This document shows, one piece after another, positions 63,962 to 64,000 of a stretch of DNA of 64,000 nucleotides (its first letter is position 1; each line of letters starts with the position of its first letter). Position numbers and translations under genes: made by a program. The stretch spans positions 2,710,444 to 2,774,443 of the forward strand of contig OY829654.1 in NCBI GenBank assembly GCA_963691815.1. The letters run 5' to 3'. This DNA is from Echiichthys vipera (lineage: Eukaryota; Chordata; Actinopteri; Perciformes; Trachinidae). The notes beneath the pieces were generated by a model. That model was given only the letters and a program-made list of their open reading frames with translations. It did not search any database and was not told the DNA's origin.

Positions 63962-64000
63962 TCGGTGTCAGCCTCTCCGGGACTCGAACCCGCGTCCACT
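63962..64000 (-). other. tRNA/SINE B-box-like sequence at window edge
   Basis: On the minus strand the edge reads GCGGGTTCGAGTCCCGG, a consensus B box in a T-arm-like context. The rest would lie beyond the window, so a tRNA gene and a SINE cannot be told apart. Confidence 0.3.

Overview
The window is vertebrate nuclear DNA, most probably from a ray-finned (teleost) fish. Its genes are split into many short exons with consensus GT-AG introns. Dinucleotide repeats, (CTGT)n arrays and minisatellites are very dense. The transposable elements (an RTE-type LINE and tRNA-derived SINEs) are of kinds common in fish, and the gene set includes brambleberry, a gene studied in zebrafish. The species cannot be named from the sequence.

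Four protein-coding genes lie on the + strand. (1) 585-1026: the last two coding exons of an L-type calcium channel alpha-1 subunit, best matched to cacna1f. (2) 7575-18274: mecp2, complete in six coding exons and 1105 codons. It has the MECP2-e1 type of first exon, the methyl-CpG-binding domain, an AT-hook, the NCoR-interaction motif and a conserved C-terminus. A very long Pro/Gln/Ser-rich segment roughly doubles its length relative to the human protein. (3) 24877-32480: brambleberry (bmb), ten coding exons and 486 aa, a KAR5-like nuclear-envelope fusion protein. (4) 34181-54210: fgd1, eighteen coding exons and 1060 aa, a Cdc42 guanine-nucleotide exchange factor with DH, PH, FYVE and PH domains. 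Every exon junction used in genes 2-4 keeps the reading frame, and the summed exon lengths are divisible by three. In human, CACNA1F and FGD1 lie on Xp11 and MECP2 on Xq28, so this cluster joins genes that are far apart on the human X. The genes share no obvious pathway; they act respectively in photoreceptor calcium entry, methyl-DNA reading, pronuclear or karyomere fusion, and actin/Cdc42 signalling.

Between and inside the genes are: a 3.0-kb frameshifted RTE-type LINE with a 26-bp target-site duplication (35486-38487) and three 3'-end fragments of the same family around mecp2 exon 1; two SINEs; a MITE family with four copies or fragments and an unusually conserved core; a second repeat family with three copies; a 1.1-kb foldback structure (39605-40715); and a possible new promoter near the right edge (62099-62445).

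The oddest feature is in bmb. Most of its introns are filled with tandem arrays that start at a splice site and copy it: the exon 2, 3, 4, 6 and 8 donors and the exon 4 acceptor are each repeated. Other points of interest are the mecp2 repeat expansion, a phase-compatible alternative first exon for fgd1, one 21-bp minisatellite family in three separate fgd1 introns, and a ~350-bp inverted LINE repeat in mecp2 intron 1.
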